This document shows, one piece after another, positions 10,427-19,976 of a DNA stretch of 64,000 bases. The notes below the pieces were generated by a model. That model saw only the letters and a list, made by a program, of their open reading frames with translations, was not told where the DNA came from and searched no databases. Source of the DNA: Ephemerocybe angulata (Eukaryota; Basidiomycota; Agaricomycetes; Agaricales; Psathyrellaceae). The stretch spans positions 372,001-436,000 of the forward strand of contig JAACJK010000165.1 of NCBI GenBank assembly GCA_013368325.1, read 5' to 3'. The position numbers were made by a program, and so were the translations under genes. Numbering within the stretch: the first letter of the stretch is position 1; each line of letters begins with the position of its first letter.

Positions 10427-12479
10427 CAGCATCGTCCTCAATATGTCCTGGCTGAACAACACTAACGCGTTCATCTACTTCCTTCTTTACATCCAACACA
10501 AGAGCCAAGCAGGCGTTCGGGGGCGGGTTGTGCCTACCTGGCGTGCCTGGGTCCAGCATATCCGGGAATTGGCCGTCTCTATCCTTCACCGTGGTGAGTA
10601 CCGAATCAAATGTCTTCTCAATTCGATGGTGCTAACTCATCGACGACAGGTCCCCCAAGCTCAAGCCCGACAGATGTTGGCTCAAGCGCGGAACTCGGTC
10701 AGATGAAAGGCGGAGATGCTACCTCGATCCCGAGTGGTGCCGAGCGAACTCAGGCCGGTGAGTCGCGACTTTGCTTCGTAAATCGTTGTGAATACTCACG
10801 ACAGATGCAGAAGATCTGCAGGGCCATGGTGATTATGCACGCGCCGGCGCGAAGCTTCTGGTCAAGCGCTTCGTTTTGCTCTTGGGATCGTTACACCTCA
10901 GCCTCATGGCCGGTCTCGGGCTGTGGCTTTGGAGCAACATTCAAACATTTGGAGAAGGGCAGGATGCTGCGAACGACTGTGCGGCCACGCATGCGCTCCT
11001 CACGATCTTAGGAAAACATGTCCCGTTTGCTTCGGAGTCGCTCCGCATTGTCTCGTTGGCTATCTACGCAATATTTCTCGTCCCCGGAGTCAACCTCCTC
11101 CTCCCAATTGTATTGTTCCTCGGGTTCTATCATCTTCACCGTGTCGCTCCGACTCCGAAGATTGCTGGCTCGGGAGCGACAGCTGACTCCTATATTCGCC
11201 CTTCGAGCCTCCGCTTTTGGGTTCGCCGTGCCTACAATTCCATCGTGCAGCGTTGGAACATCCTTCCACCCTGTATCGGTCTACTCTTCCTGTTAGCCAT
11301 CAACCTCGTCTTCATCATCGACATTGAGCTTGCGCTGAAGCAAAATGCAGGCCTCCAGGGTGGGAACGAAGCCGAGTGGGGATTCGGTCAGATTTTGGCG
11401 ATGCTTTTGTTGTTCATGCCCCTCCGCGATCTCGCCGAAACGATTCTTGCTCGTAGGATGAAGCAGAGACAGAAGGACTTGGATATGGGCCTCATTGGTG
11501 CTATCAATTCAAAGGACCGGGGTATGGTTCTAACCTGGATTTCAAGAGGAGCAAGTCCGAATGCAAAACTTGAGGGTATGTCATTCATGGTTGACCTTGG
11601 CCGGTAACTGATCGACACATATAGGGGATATATCTCCAATGCACATCGCTTGCCATTTCGACGATTTGGACGTCATCAGAACACTATTAGAAGCAGGGGC
11701 AGATCCGAATATAAAAGGTATGCTCCAACGAGTGTAATTTGTGCATGTACTTATTGCGTATACAGATGGGCATAGGAGGGACACGTATATGGTCGACAGT
11801 GATAATACAAATTGTCTTCGGATCCTCAATAGAGTGGAGAAGGGGTCCATAGGTCTGAAAAGTGACATACTCTCAGTTATGTCCTGGCAAACTGATTCGC
11901 CTCTGTAGATGGGATTAAGGCTCTCGTTCAAGCAGCAGAGAATGGTTATGGAGCCGCAGTCAAGCTTCTTCTTCCGTCTCTAGAAATCAATCCTGAAGAC
12001 CGTCAGGTACATGCTCTTTGCTAATATTCTACACGGGTTTAGTTTAAAGTTGGATTGCAAATTATCTTTAACCTTTAAGACTCTCTTTGAGGCCCTCTCC
12101 GGTCTCAATGTCAACGCAAGGAACACCAGCGAGGCAACATCTTTACTTTCCGCACTCACCAAGGCCAAGGAATTTGAGGCCATCATCAAGTTCCTTCTCA
12201 CCACGCCTAGGATCGATGTCAATGCGGCAGACGCCAGTGGGAAAACACCCTTGTACCTTGCAGCAAAGAAAGGCCATGAAGCTATTGTCAAGCTCCTTCT
12301 TGCGGCGCCTGGGATCAATGTCAACACGCCAGACACCAGGGGGTGGACACCCTTGAGCTTTGCGGCCAGGGACGGCCACGAAGCAGTTGTCAAGCTTCTT
12401 CTCGCCGCGCCTGGGATAGACGCCAATGCGGCGGACACCAGTGGGTGGACACCCTTGATATTTGCGACCTGGTGCGGCC
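10395..12479 (+). pseudogene. Ankyrin gene B, 5' portion (N-terminally truncated, split by transposon)
   Basis: Exons read as 10395-10593, 10650-10757, 10805-11575, 11625-11717, 11766-11852, 11909-12006 and 12080-12479. Exons 2 and 4-6 have the same lengths as those of gene C (108, 93, 87 and 98 bp). Compared with A and C, the first roughly 80 residues and the first two membrane helices are missing. The reading starts in foreign sequence of module D1 (MTFAELRGVQS, ATG at 10395) and joins the family at SIVLNMSWLNNTNAF. The last exon enters the ankyrin repeats (IKFLLTTPRIDVNAA) and is cut at 12479 inside the codons for FATWCG. The continuation with matching frame lies at 32221-32537, beyond the 19.7-kb transposon. 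Joined, the exons would make 691 codons without a stop, so the insertion may be recent. Whether the truncated N-terminus is functional is unknown. Confidence 0.75.
12472..12479. repeat. Left target-site duplication of the KDZ transposon
   Basis: The 8 bases GTGCGGCC end the left part of ankyrin gene B. The same 8 bases at 32213-32220 begin the right part. Removing one copy and everything between restores an uninterrupted ankyrin reading frame. Confidence 0.85.
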
Positions 12480-12553
12480 CACCTGTACTTGTCTGAGTTG
12501 TGCAATAAAAGTCTGTAACGGATGTCCTCTCAGCAGTGCACAATCGACTTCAA
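12480..12553 (+). repeat. Left terminal inverted blocks of the KDZ transposon
   Basis: Two short conserved blocks, at 12489-12504 and 12536-12553, match in reverse complement the blocks at 32189-32204 (13 of 16) and 32141-32158 (17 of 18). Their distances from the two ends are nearly equal. The outermost 8-9 bp are not well conserved between the ends. Confidence 0.75.
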
Positions 12554-13618
12554 TGGTCCACTTTACACCCGGGATGCACCCTCCCGGGCTTGTACCATAG
12601 CGCATGCACCCGGAATTGGGGCATTCGTAATGTGGCAGTTGGCTCCTTTGGGAAGGCCGCCCACTACACGTGCAGCTCACCCTCCCGCCATCAATCGCGC
12701 TCCCCTTGCCAGTTTGGGAGGCCTATTTCAGGTACGGCTAAGAACTCTGATCTGGGCTGTCCCTCAGGGCTTTTTGGATTGTGGCGGGAATCTCGATAGA
12801 TCTCTCTCGACGAATCTGGCCTTTCAAGATGAATCGGGGCTGGCCGTATCCCGCGCGCCTCTCCTACCCTCCCCCGGTTCGCGCCTCCCCCGCTTTGGCC
12901 TAGCTTCTGTGCGTGAGCAGGGGTATCCATGAAATAGCTGAATGAAAAAGAAGGCATATACCCACCCCGATAGTGCTCTGTTACTATGCTCAATATAACA
13001 TAGACTTTCTATTCATATTCGAGGAATAACCGGCTGGGGCTCTGCGGCCCATTGGGCAACAACTGTACATGCAATGCACCTCACTCTTTACCCAAGCGTC
13101 AGAGCGTCCACATGCCGATTGGCCTATTCGGAAACCCAGACAATGATTGAACCCTCCAATGCACCTCCCCAGATCACCTTCCCTCCGTAATCAGGTCAAT
13201 GGTCATTGACCAGGCTGCACCTCGCTTAAATGTGCTCACTATCCAATGAATGACTGTACATCCCAATGCACATCACCCAGGTATTCATGTTCCTATTCGT
13301 AAACTACGACCGTAGATGGTGTAGCACCACGATCAATTAAAGGCTTGCTTATTCGGTTGCCGTGAAGGACTGTACACTTCGTTGCACCACCCTCGCCAGT
13401 TCTTCCGCTGAGAATTGTAGTCCATATACACCTCGGCGGAGGGGTGAGATGTTTAGGCTGATACTTACTCGGTACCTGGTCAAACGCCATACACCTGGAT
13501 GCACCTCGCGTACCCAGTCCCTCCACAAATTTGGCCAATGATTGTAGACCACCAAGCACCTGGGTAAATCCTCCGATGCACTGGCCCCCGTCCCGTGCAG
13601 ATACACCCCTGACGCACC

Positions 13619-13891
13619 ATGAAGAATTCCCGCCGGTTGGGTTGGGTTACACCCACGATGCACCCGTTCTCGATTCTTAGTCCTTTACACCATCAATACA
13701 CCATGAAGAATTTGACCCATCTTGTCCCTGTCTGGATCCCCCTTCGATGCCCCGACATGCGCATCAGTCCGGTGGGCGAAGATACACCTGCATTACACCG
13801 GTTCCTGGGTCGGGGATTGCCGTGGCCCCGATTGTACCTACCCCTGGGTTCGCCCCTTGGGCTGACCTCAGCGGACTGTGGTCATGCTTGA
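13619..13891 (+). other. Short open frame in left arm, mirrored in right arm
   Basis: A 90-codon frame contains LHRFLGRGLPWPRLYLPLG and SPLGLTSADCGHA. The minus-strand frame at 31301-31540 reads the same way (IHRFL, then LPRPRSYLPLGSPLGLTS, then GCSHA). The DNA is equally conserved, and both copies are followed by a TGAGCTAARCGCCCAAGACG block. I take the similarity as evidence for inverted arms, not for a protein. Confidence 0.45.
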
Positions 13892-14170
13892 GCTAAGCGC
13901 CCAAGACGGTGAGAGCCCCGCGCGCGTCTATCGCTCACCTAAGCGCCCGTTCCCCAGAACTTGTTTCTGAGCACCTCTCGTCGACGTATAAAATCAGATA
14001 AAATCATCTAAATTCTTAGAAATATAAATAACCCCTGAACCCACCTTCGCGAGAACCTGAGACCCCCTCGTTACGCGAAACCGCCCGTTTTCGGCCAGCT
14101 GAATACCGGGGAAACGGACACTCGCGCCAGACTAGTATCTAGATTAACCGTGGCAGTCGATTCCAAAGGC

Positions 14171-14240
14171 GCGCATGGCTAAGTGGTATTTGTGCGGATT
14201 CCGTTCTTCTAAGCGATGGAGGGTTCGAATCCCGGTTACT
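14171..14240 (+). other. tRNA-like segment with pol III A and B boxes, left arm
   Basis: TGGCTAAGTGG at 14176-14186 fits the internal A box, and GGGTTCGAATCCC at 14221-14233 is a perfect B box. CTTCTAA between them looks like a tRNA-Arg(TCT) anticodon loop. The acceptor and anticodon stems do not pair properly, so an intact tRNA is unlikely. A matching segment is in the right arm on the minus strand, and both are followed by TTTTATTCCTT. A tRNA-derived SINE head or decayed tRNA is the likely explanation. Confidence 0.55.
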
Positions 14241-14422
14241 TTTATTCCTTGACCTTTTTACTCTTTGCGATCCCCTCCGCTGCTCGACCGCTGGGATAAC
14301 CTCCCCAATGCCCTACCATAATGTTAGAATAATTTTAAATTTGCAAGTCATACTGCAGATTGAAGGGACTGCGCCATTGGTCCTTCAATGGGACTTCAGA
14401 TGCAGCAGGACACCCTCTCGAA

Positions 14423-14530
14423 AGCACCCGGGATGCCCCAGAGTCGCTTGATGCACCCGGGATGCCCCAGAGTCGCTTGATGCACTCGGGATGCCCCAGA
14501 GTCGCTTGATGCACCCGGGATGCCCCAGCA
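14423..14530. repeat. 29-bp minisatellite, almost four copies
   Basis: The unit GGATGCCCCAGAGTCGCTTG plus TGCACCCG-type ending starts at 14431, 14460, 14489 and 14518, an exact 29-bp period. Each unit carries one TGCACC-like motif (one copy has TGCACTC). Confidence 0.85.
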
Positions 14531-15135
14531 TATCGTAATACTCATAGCTCGTGTACTTAGCATACGGTAGATAATACGCCAGACCGACTGCTTACACCCG
14601 CCAAGCACCACCTATCGGTATTATTGGGTATCCTTTCTCTCGCCATAGAAAAGCAACTGGAATGCACCATCTGACCTTCCCCCAGTGTATCGCACCCTCC
14701 ATACATCAGATGCCGCAATGAGATGCCTATTTGCTTGCACGCGTCCCAGCTCCCAACCATTCCTCCCTCCGTCGGTGGATTCCATGCAATACGGTTTGTA
14801 TAATACCCATGTCGAGAGTCTGACGAATAGGTCTGAAACTCACCTAGCACCTCAACGTTCAATGAAATATCCAAGGCCGATACACCTTAGATACACCCTC
14901 TCTTACTCTAACTTGACGGAGATTCTTCTGAGCCACAACACCCGGCCGAAAGATGTATTGCACCTCTGATACACCGCCCACCGCTACACCCGGCCGAAAG
15001 ATTAAGGCCATTGCACCTCCTATGCACCATCCGCATAGACCAACGGTCCTAAGTCCATTTCACTTCTGTTGAACTACCCGGCTTACCCTTTGACGATTAT
15101 TCCTCCAAGTCCAAGGCACCATTGATGCACCGCCT

Positions 15136-15887
15136 GTCAAGTGTACACGCACATAATTTTTATATCAACGATGGGCGAGTACAGGTATATATCGGTATGT
15201 AAGAAATCACGAAGACAACGTGGAAGTGGAAGGAGAATGTCCATGGCTCGACCTAAGGTACGATCCAGATCATACGTAAGGTTAAAGCACGAATACCATT
15301 TATGTAATGAACGGGAGGGGAAATGGCCAATTGAGTGGGGGTGCTTGGGTGAGGGGGTAAGGAAGCCTTGTCCAATGTCCAAAATAAAGCAAAGAAATGG
15401 GGAGCTATGATGCAGACGGGCGCCACGAATCACAAGAACACGACGGCAAGATACACATATACAGGATGCCGCCTTGGGAAGGAGTGAGGAACAGAGGGAT
15501 GAAAAAGATAGCTGGAAACCAATATACAGGATGCTAAGAACTCGGGGTGGGGCAGGGGAAGGGTCGATGAACACACGCGCAGGATGGCAAGAAAATATGT
15601 ACAGGATGCCGAAGATGAGAAACGAAACCAGGAAACTTTGAGAGGTCTCGAAAAGGAGGGGAGAGAGAAAACTGTCCGAAAAGAATCATAAATAAGAATT
15701 GCGCTACCGGAGCGCGGGTATAAGTAAATAACGGGAGAGTGGTGAAGAGCGGAGATGGGCCATCAAATATAACATAGAGGGGGGATTGCGAAGGGCAGGG
15801 CATTGGGCTTCAAACACGCTTCAAACACGAGACCTGTAAGAGCCACAGCGCAGTTAGTGGCATTACCAATTTGAGCTCACGATTAAC
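15136..15887. other. Non-coding stretch 3' of the 1131-residue gene
   Basis: No gene is seen. The plus strand is purine-rich and only short frames occur. It probably contains the 3' untranslated region of the minus-strand gene ending near 15888. A possible last splice (donor after about 15892, acceptor near 15832) would change only the last few residues of that protein. Confidence 0.4.
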
Positions 15888-18800
15888 TCACCTTGTTCGC
15901 TTTGGGGAGGGTGCACCAGCGGGGTCATTCTCCTCAGCGCCACGCTTCAAGTTCTCGGGATAATAAGGGGCGGTGAAGATGAATGCGTCGAAAGTGTGGG
16001 AGATGTCGTCCAACAGAGCCTTCCAGGAGTCGCGCGAGTCCTCTCTAAACGGTTCTGGACCTGGTGCTGCGGCGCGACCCCACCACAGCATGAGCATGAT
16101 GAGTGAGAGTGTACCATTTGGCCCTGACCTCCGAAGCGGAGCCCAGAAATCTGTCTCAGCCGACTCGTCTTCGTATATGGGCAAGGGAAGGGAGGTATCG
16201 TCCGAGATGCGGAAAGCGGGCTGGATGGACTTCCACCACTTTGTGATGGCAATCCCGAACTCAGCTGGATCGTCGATGAATGGAGCTCGAGAGTGATTGC
16301 GTGCCCCGTGCGCGCCCTTGCTGGTCCATTTCGACCACTCCTCCGGGCGTTCTTTGACTGGCATGGAGCCCTATGTATCAGGGATGAACATCAGTGAGCG
16401 GTGAATGTCATAGATATGCTGCGTACCTTCACAACTCTTCCGTATCCAAGTGTTCGCTCGAGAGTAGCCCACTTACCTACCAAGCTAACCCACTCAGCAC
16501 CGAGCCCATCATCTTGGATGTCAGCCATCGCCGACGAAAACCAATCAGGGCATGTGAGTGGGGCAGCCTTACTGGGAGCCACCTTCGAAACAGTCGAGCG
16601 ATTTGTACCTATCTGCTGGAGACTCTCACGCTCTTTCGAGGGGACCGATCCTCGAAGAGATCGGCGAGGGTTGATGGGGGCTGCATCCGCATTCGTCGTC
16701 TTCTTTGGGAGATTAGTCGCCTTCTCTTGAGGAAGTGGGTTCGCGGGCACCACGGAAGCACCAGCCGCGGTGACAGAAGGTACCGAAGCAGGGTTAGGGG
16801 CATCGGGCTCAGGCGATGGCATTGGGATATCCCCAGGCTGAACAGGATTGGCTTGGGGTGGACGGTTCGGCACACCTAGTGGCTTTGGTTGTGGAATAGA
16901 AGGTGTTGGAACAGTGCCGGGTTGAGATAGGCTGGAGGTATCATGTTGAAGTGAAGATGCGCCGAGGTTGTGATCGGGAGTGACAATTTGGTTGGAAGAT
17001 GGAGAGTGCTGAGGTAAGGGTGCTTCTGCCGCAGAAGAGGCAACAGTGGGACCCTTGACAGGTACCGCCGGTGAAAGATATGACTCTTCCCCTCCGTGCA
17101 GCGCATGTAATGGACCTCCAGGTGGGGGGGCATAGCTAGGACGCGCTGGATAAAGTCGAACAGGACGAGGTGGCACGGGAGGAGGGGGAACGCTCGGGGC
17201 CGTGTCAGAGGGACGAGGGACGACGAGATCGGAAGACGGAGTTCGGGGTAAGGGTGCTTCTGCCGCATCTGAGGCAACTGTGGGACCCTTGACAGGTACT
17301 GCCGTTGAGAGATATAATTCTTCCCCTCCGCGCAGTGCATGTAATGGACCTCCAGGTGGGGGGGCATAGCTAGGACGCGCTGGATAAAGTCGAACAGGAC
17401 GAGGTGGCACGGGAGGAGGGGGAACGCTCGGGGCCGTGTCAGAGGGACGAGGGACGACGAGATTGGAGCACAGAGAAGGCTGAGAGAATCCTGCAGAAGA
17501 GCTCGATGAAGCTAGACCCGCCGTGGAAGTAGACTCATTCGAAGAACCCGAAGCCGAAGTTAAAGTCACAGTTCTGAGGAATGACGAACTTGATGTCAAC
17601 AAGTCGACCTCTGGGTTTAGCGGGCTTCGGCGGGGTGCTACGTATCCGGGAGGAACTAGGAGGCCACTTTGAGCTGGGGGATGTATGTCACGGTCAGAGT
17701 GTAAGGCAGAAGTGCCAAAGAACGTTGCGTTTAGGGTCGCCCAATCCGGGTTGGCAGGTACAGAGGGAGTGTAACCAGACGACGACGCTTTGGGTTCCAC
17801 TGGACGTGGTCCCAGAAGCCCATAATTCGTAAGACCATGCATACGCGGGAGAAGATCGTTATACGTTGCGGCAGGTGTCTCGAACATCGCTTTATTGAAC
17901 GACGCCGCATCATTATCAACGGCGAACTGGTTGTGGGAAGGTGCGGCCGTAGCGGATGGGCCCAAAGACTGGAATGACCCCGACGGTGAGGGGGAACTTG
18001 GCATTGACCCTGGGGTCATCCGGAGGAGATCTCCCTCTAGATCGAGATCGAAGTCGTCAAGGAGGTTGCCTGAGCTCAAATTTGAAAGGCCACCCAGACC
18101 ATTCCCGAAACCGTTCTGCAACGTCGAGTCCCATCCTATGACCAACGTCAGTACACGACCATTACAGTGCATGAATGAAGGGACTCACCATAATAGTTAG
18201 GCCAGGTTGGTAGAGGGCTCATAGAGGGAATTTTGCGAGGGGTCGAGAGGCGGAGAGCTGGACTGTCAGGAGGAGGAGAAGTCTCCCGCGAATGACTACC
18301 ATCGCGAAGTTCATTGGGGCTAGAAGGTGGACCTCCGGACAGTGTCGGTGCCACAGAGTTTGGATTAGGATCGGTCTCATCAGGACGGCGAGGACTCAGA
18401 TCGGAATTGACGGGCGATTCGGTGCCTTAGAACGCGAGATCAGCTTCGAGTCCCGACCTATTGAACGGAGAAGTACATACCTTGGGTCTCTGGACTTTTC
18501 TCCTCCATGACCCCGTCCTCAGAGTCCTCGGCAGGGACTTCCTTAGAGTGCTCGGCAGGGACTTCGGAATCTAGATCGAGAGTGATGATGAGCGTTAGCT
18601 TTGTCCCGAGATTGAGAAAACATACTAAAAACGTGTCGCTTTGCAAAACGAGCCACGGCTTCTACATAAACCCTGTCGTGGTCAACCCACGAGGACGAAA
18701 ACAGAGGTGTGTCGTCCTTGTCACCGAATTGAAGTCTGAAAATGAGATAAGTTCGAGTTCAAAATGAGGAGCGGGATTACGTACGTCCAAGCCGAAATTT

Positions 18801-19602
18801 TCCCACTCGCATCTGAAACTGGGCCGACGAGGGTAATGATTGCCATAAGCCCGGCCTTCCGAACAGGGGGCTCGACCACGCTCTTGAGAATTGCAGGGAG
18901 ATAGCTGATATAGCTGCAATCAAAATTAAAGGTCAGTCGTCGAAGAGATTAGATGAAGGCATACCGCTGGCGGTCTTTTGGGGTGGGGTCGTTGTCGTCC
19001 TCCTTCTCGTTCGTATACTTCTCAACGTGTTCGTCCACTGCCTTCAACTGCTCCTCTGTAGCCCTCGAATATAACTCTTTACAAACGGCATGCCACGCTC
19101 CAATCTTCCTTTTACCCCCCAGAGATTGCTCTTCACAACGTGCTTCATGGACTTCTGAGACCAATACGGGATTCAGCTTCGCGAATGCTTCGTATGCCTT
19201 GGGGCCACGGGTACGGGGAGTGTAGATTGATTTGAGGACTTTGGCGGGGACGGTAACGGCAACCTTCCTGCTCCGAGCATTGCATCGCCATCTAAACCAC
19301 TCCCGTAAGCGCTTTAATGATGTTAGTGTGCTGCTTCCGGGGCTAGGATACAGCTCATGACCACTCACATTCTGAAGCACTCCGAGAGCCTTTTGGTACT
19401 TGGTCATCTGCTCCGAGTCCAGGCTCTGAACTGTGAGACCAGGAAACAACGTGGCGATCAAAGGATATTCGTTGAGGTAGATTGAGTAGAGCTTCTTCCA
19501 GAATGGCTTATACTGGCGAGAGACTTGACATGATTCGTATTCCGGGATCAGTCCCGACAGGAGGGCCGTCTGCTGGGGGTTCGCCCACCCTGGTGGTGCC
19601 AT
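15888..19602 (-). CDS. 1131-residue Agaricomycete hypothetical protein (transposon passenger)
   Basis: Seven exons are read on the minus strand: 19602-18965, 18913-18785, 18735-18626, 18570-18481, 18425-18189, 18135-16427 and 16370-15888. All junctions keep frame and use GT-AG. The N-terminus (PGWANPQQTALLSGLIPEY, then FWKKLYSIYLNEYP, then REWFRWRCNARSR) and a later GDKDDTPLFSSSWVDHD match a large unnamed protein family I know from mushroom genomes. The C-terminal block does too (CPDWFSSAM, KWATLERTLGYG, RPEEWSKW, DPAEFGIAITKWWKSIQP, RRSGPNGTLSLIMLMLWWG). Between them is a long Ser/Pro-rich, low-complexity region holding a perfect-looking tandem duplication of 78 residues. Function is unknown. 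A TATA-like TATATA lies about 50 bp upstream of the ATG. It shares an intergenic region of 374 bp with the divergent viroplasmin gene. Confidence 0.75.
17014..17464. repeat. 234-bp in-frame tandem duplication inside the 1131-residue gene
   Basis: Anchors such as TGCTTCTGCCGCA (17021 and 17255) and CGTGTCAGAGGGACGAGGGA (17201 and 17435) are 234 bp apart. This is 78 codons, so the frame is kept. The two copies differ at only a few positions, which points to a recent duplication of a Pro-rich spacer. Confidence 0.85.
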
Positions 19603-19976
19603 AGAGGAGAGGGGGAAGATTCAATGGTTGTGATAAAGCACCACGGTCTGGTATATATTTCTACAACGGTTGGAGTCGTCGCTGAATTCTTAAGCAGGCA
19701 GTTCCTTGACCTATCTCGGTTTCAACCCGACTAAGCTGGCCCCGATAGCCACAGGAGACTACAGACAATCAAACAAAGAGGTTATCGGCCAGCTGGGACC
19801 CTCTATTCGCTTGGTCCACCCCTTCTAAATCCACTTGGTATACAATAGGGGTAGATCTGAGTACAAATAGTTCGCAAATAGCCGGCGGAGATCTATAAAG
19901 CAGTCCTTGCTCTTCGCAGAGCTGTCTAAATCTATCCGCCCTTTCTTCCACTCAACAACTCCACTTCTTCGAAACG
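19603..19976. promoter_or_regulatory. Divergent promoter region of the 1131-residue and viroplasmin genes
   Basis: The 374 bp between two divergent starts hold a TATATATT run near 19654-19661 suited to the minus-strand gene and a TATAAA at 19894-19899, 77 bp before the ATG of the plus-strand gene. No other sites were recognised. Confidence 0.5.

Larger units (their letters stand above)
12480..15135 (+). repeat. Left subterminal arm of the KDZ transposon, TGCACC-rich
   Basis: There is no convincing gene in this stretch. By eye I count at least 15 TGCACC on the plus strand and none of its complement GGTGCA, many within GATGCACC or AATGCACC. The arm also contains a 29-bp minisatellite (14423-14530), a tRNA-like A/B-box segment (14171-14240) and a short open frame (13619-13891). 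The last two have counterparts in the right arm in inverted orientation. Spaced subterminal motifs of this kind are typical transposase-binding arrays in other DNA transposons, so I infer that role here. Confidence 0.65.

Noticed and set aside
14171..14240. Functional tRNA-Arg(TCT) gene
   Set aside because: The A and B boxes are good, but acceptor and anticodon stems do not pair, and a similar defective copy exists at 31150-31222.
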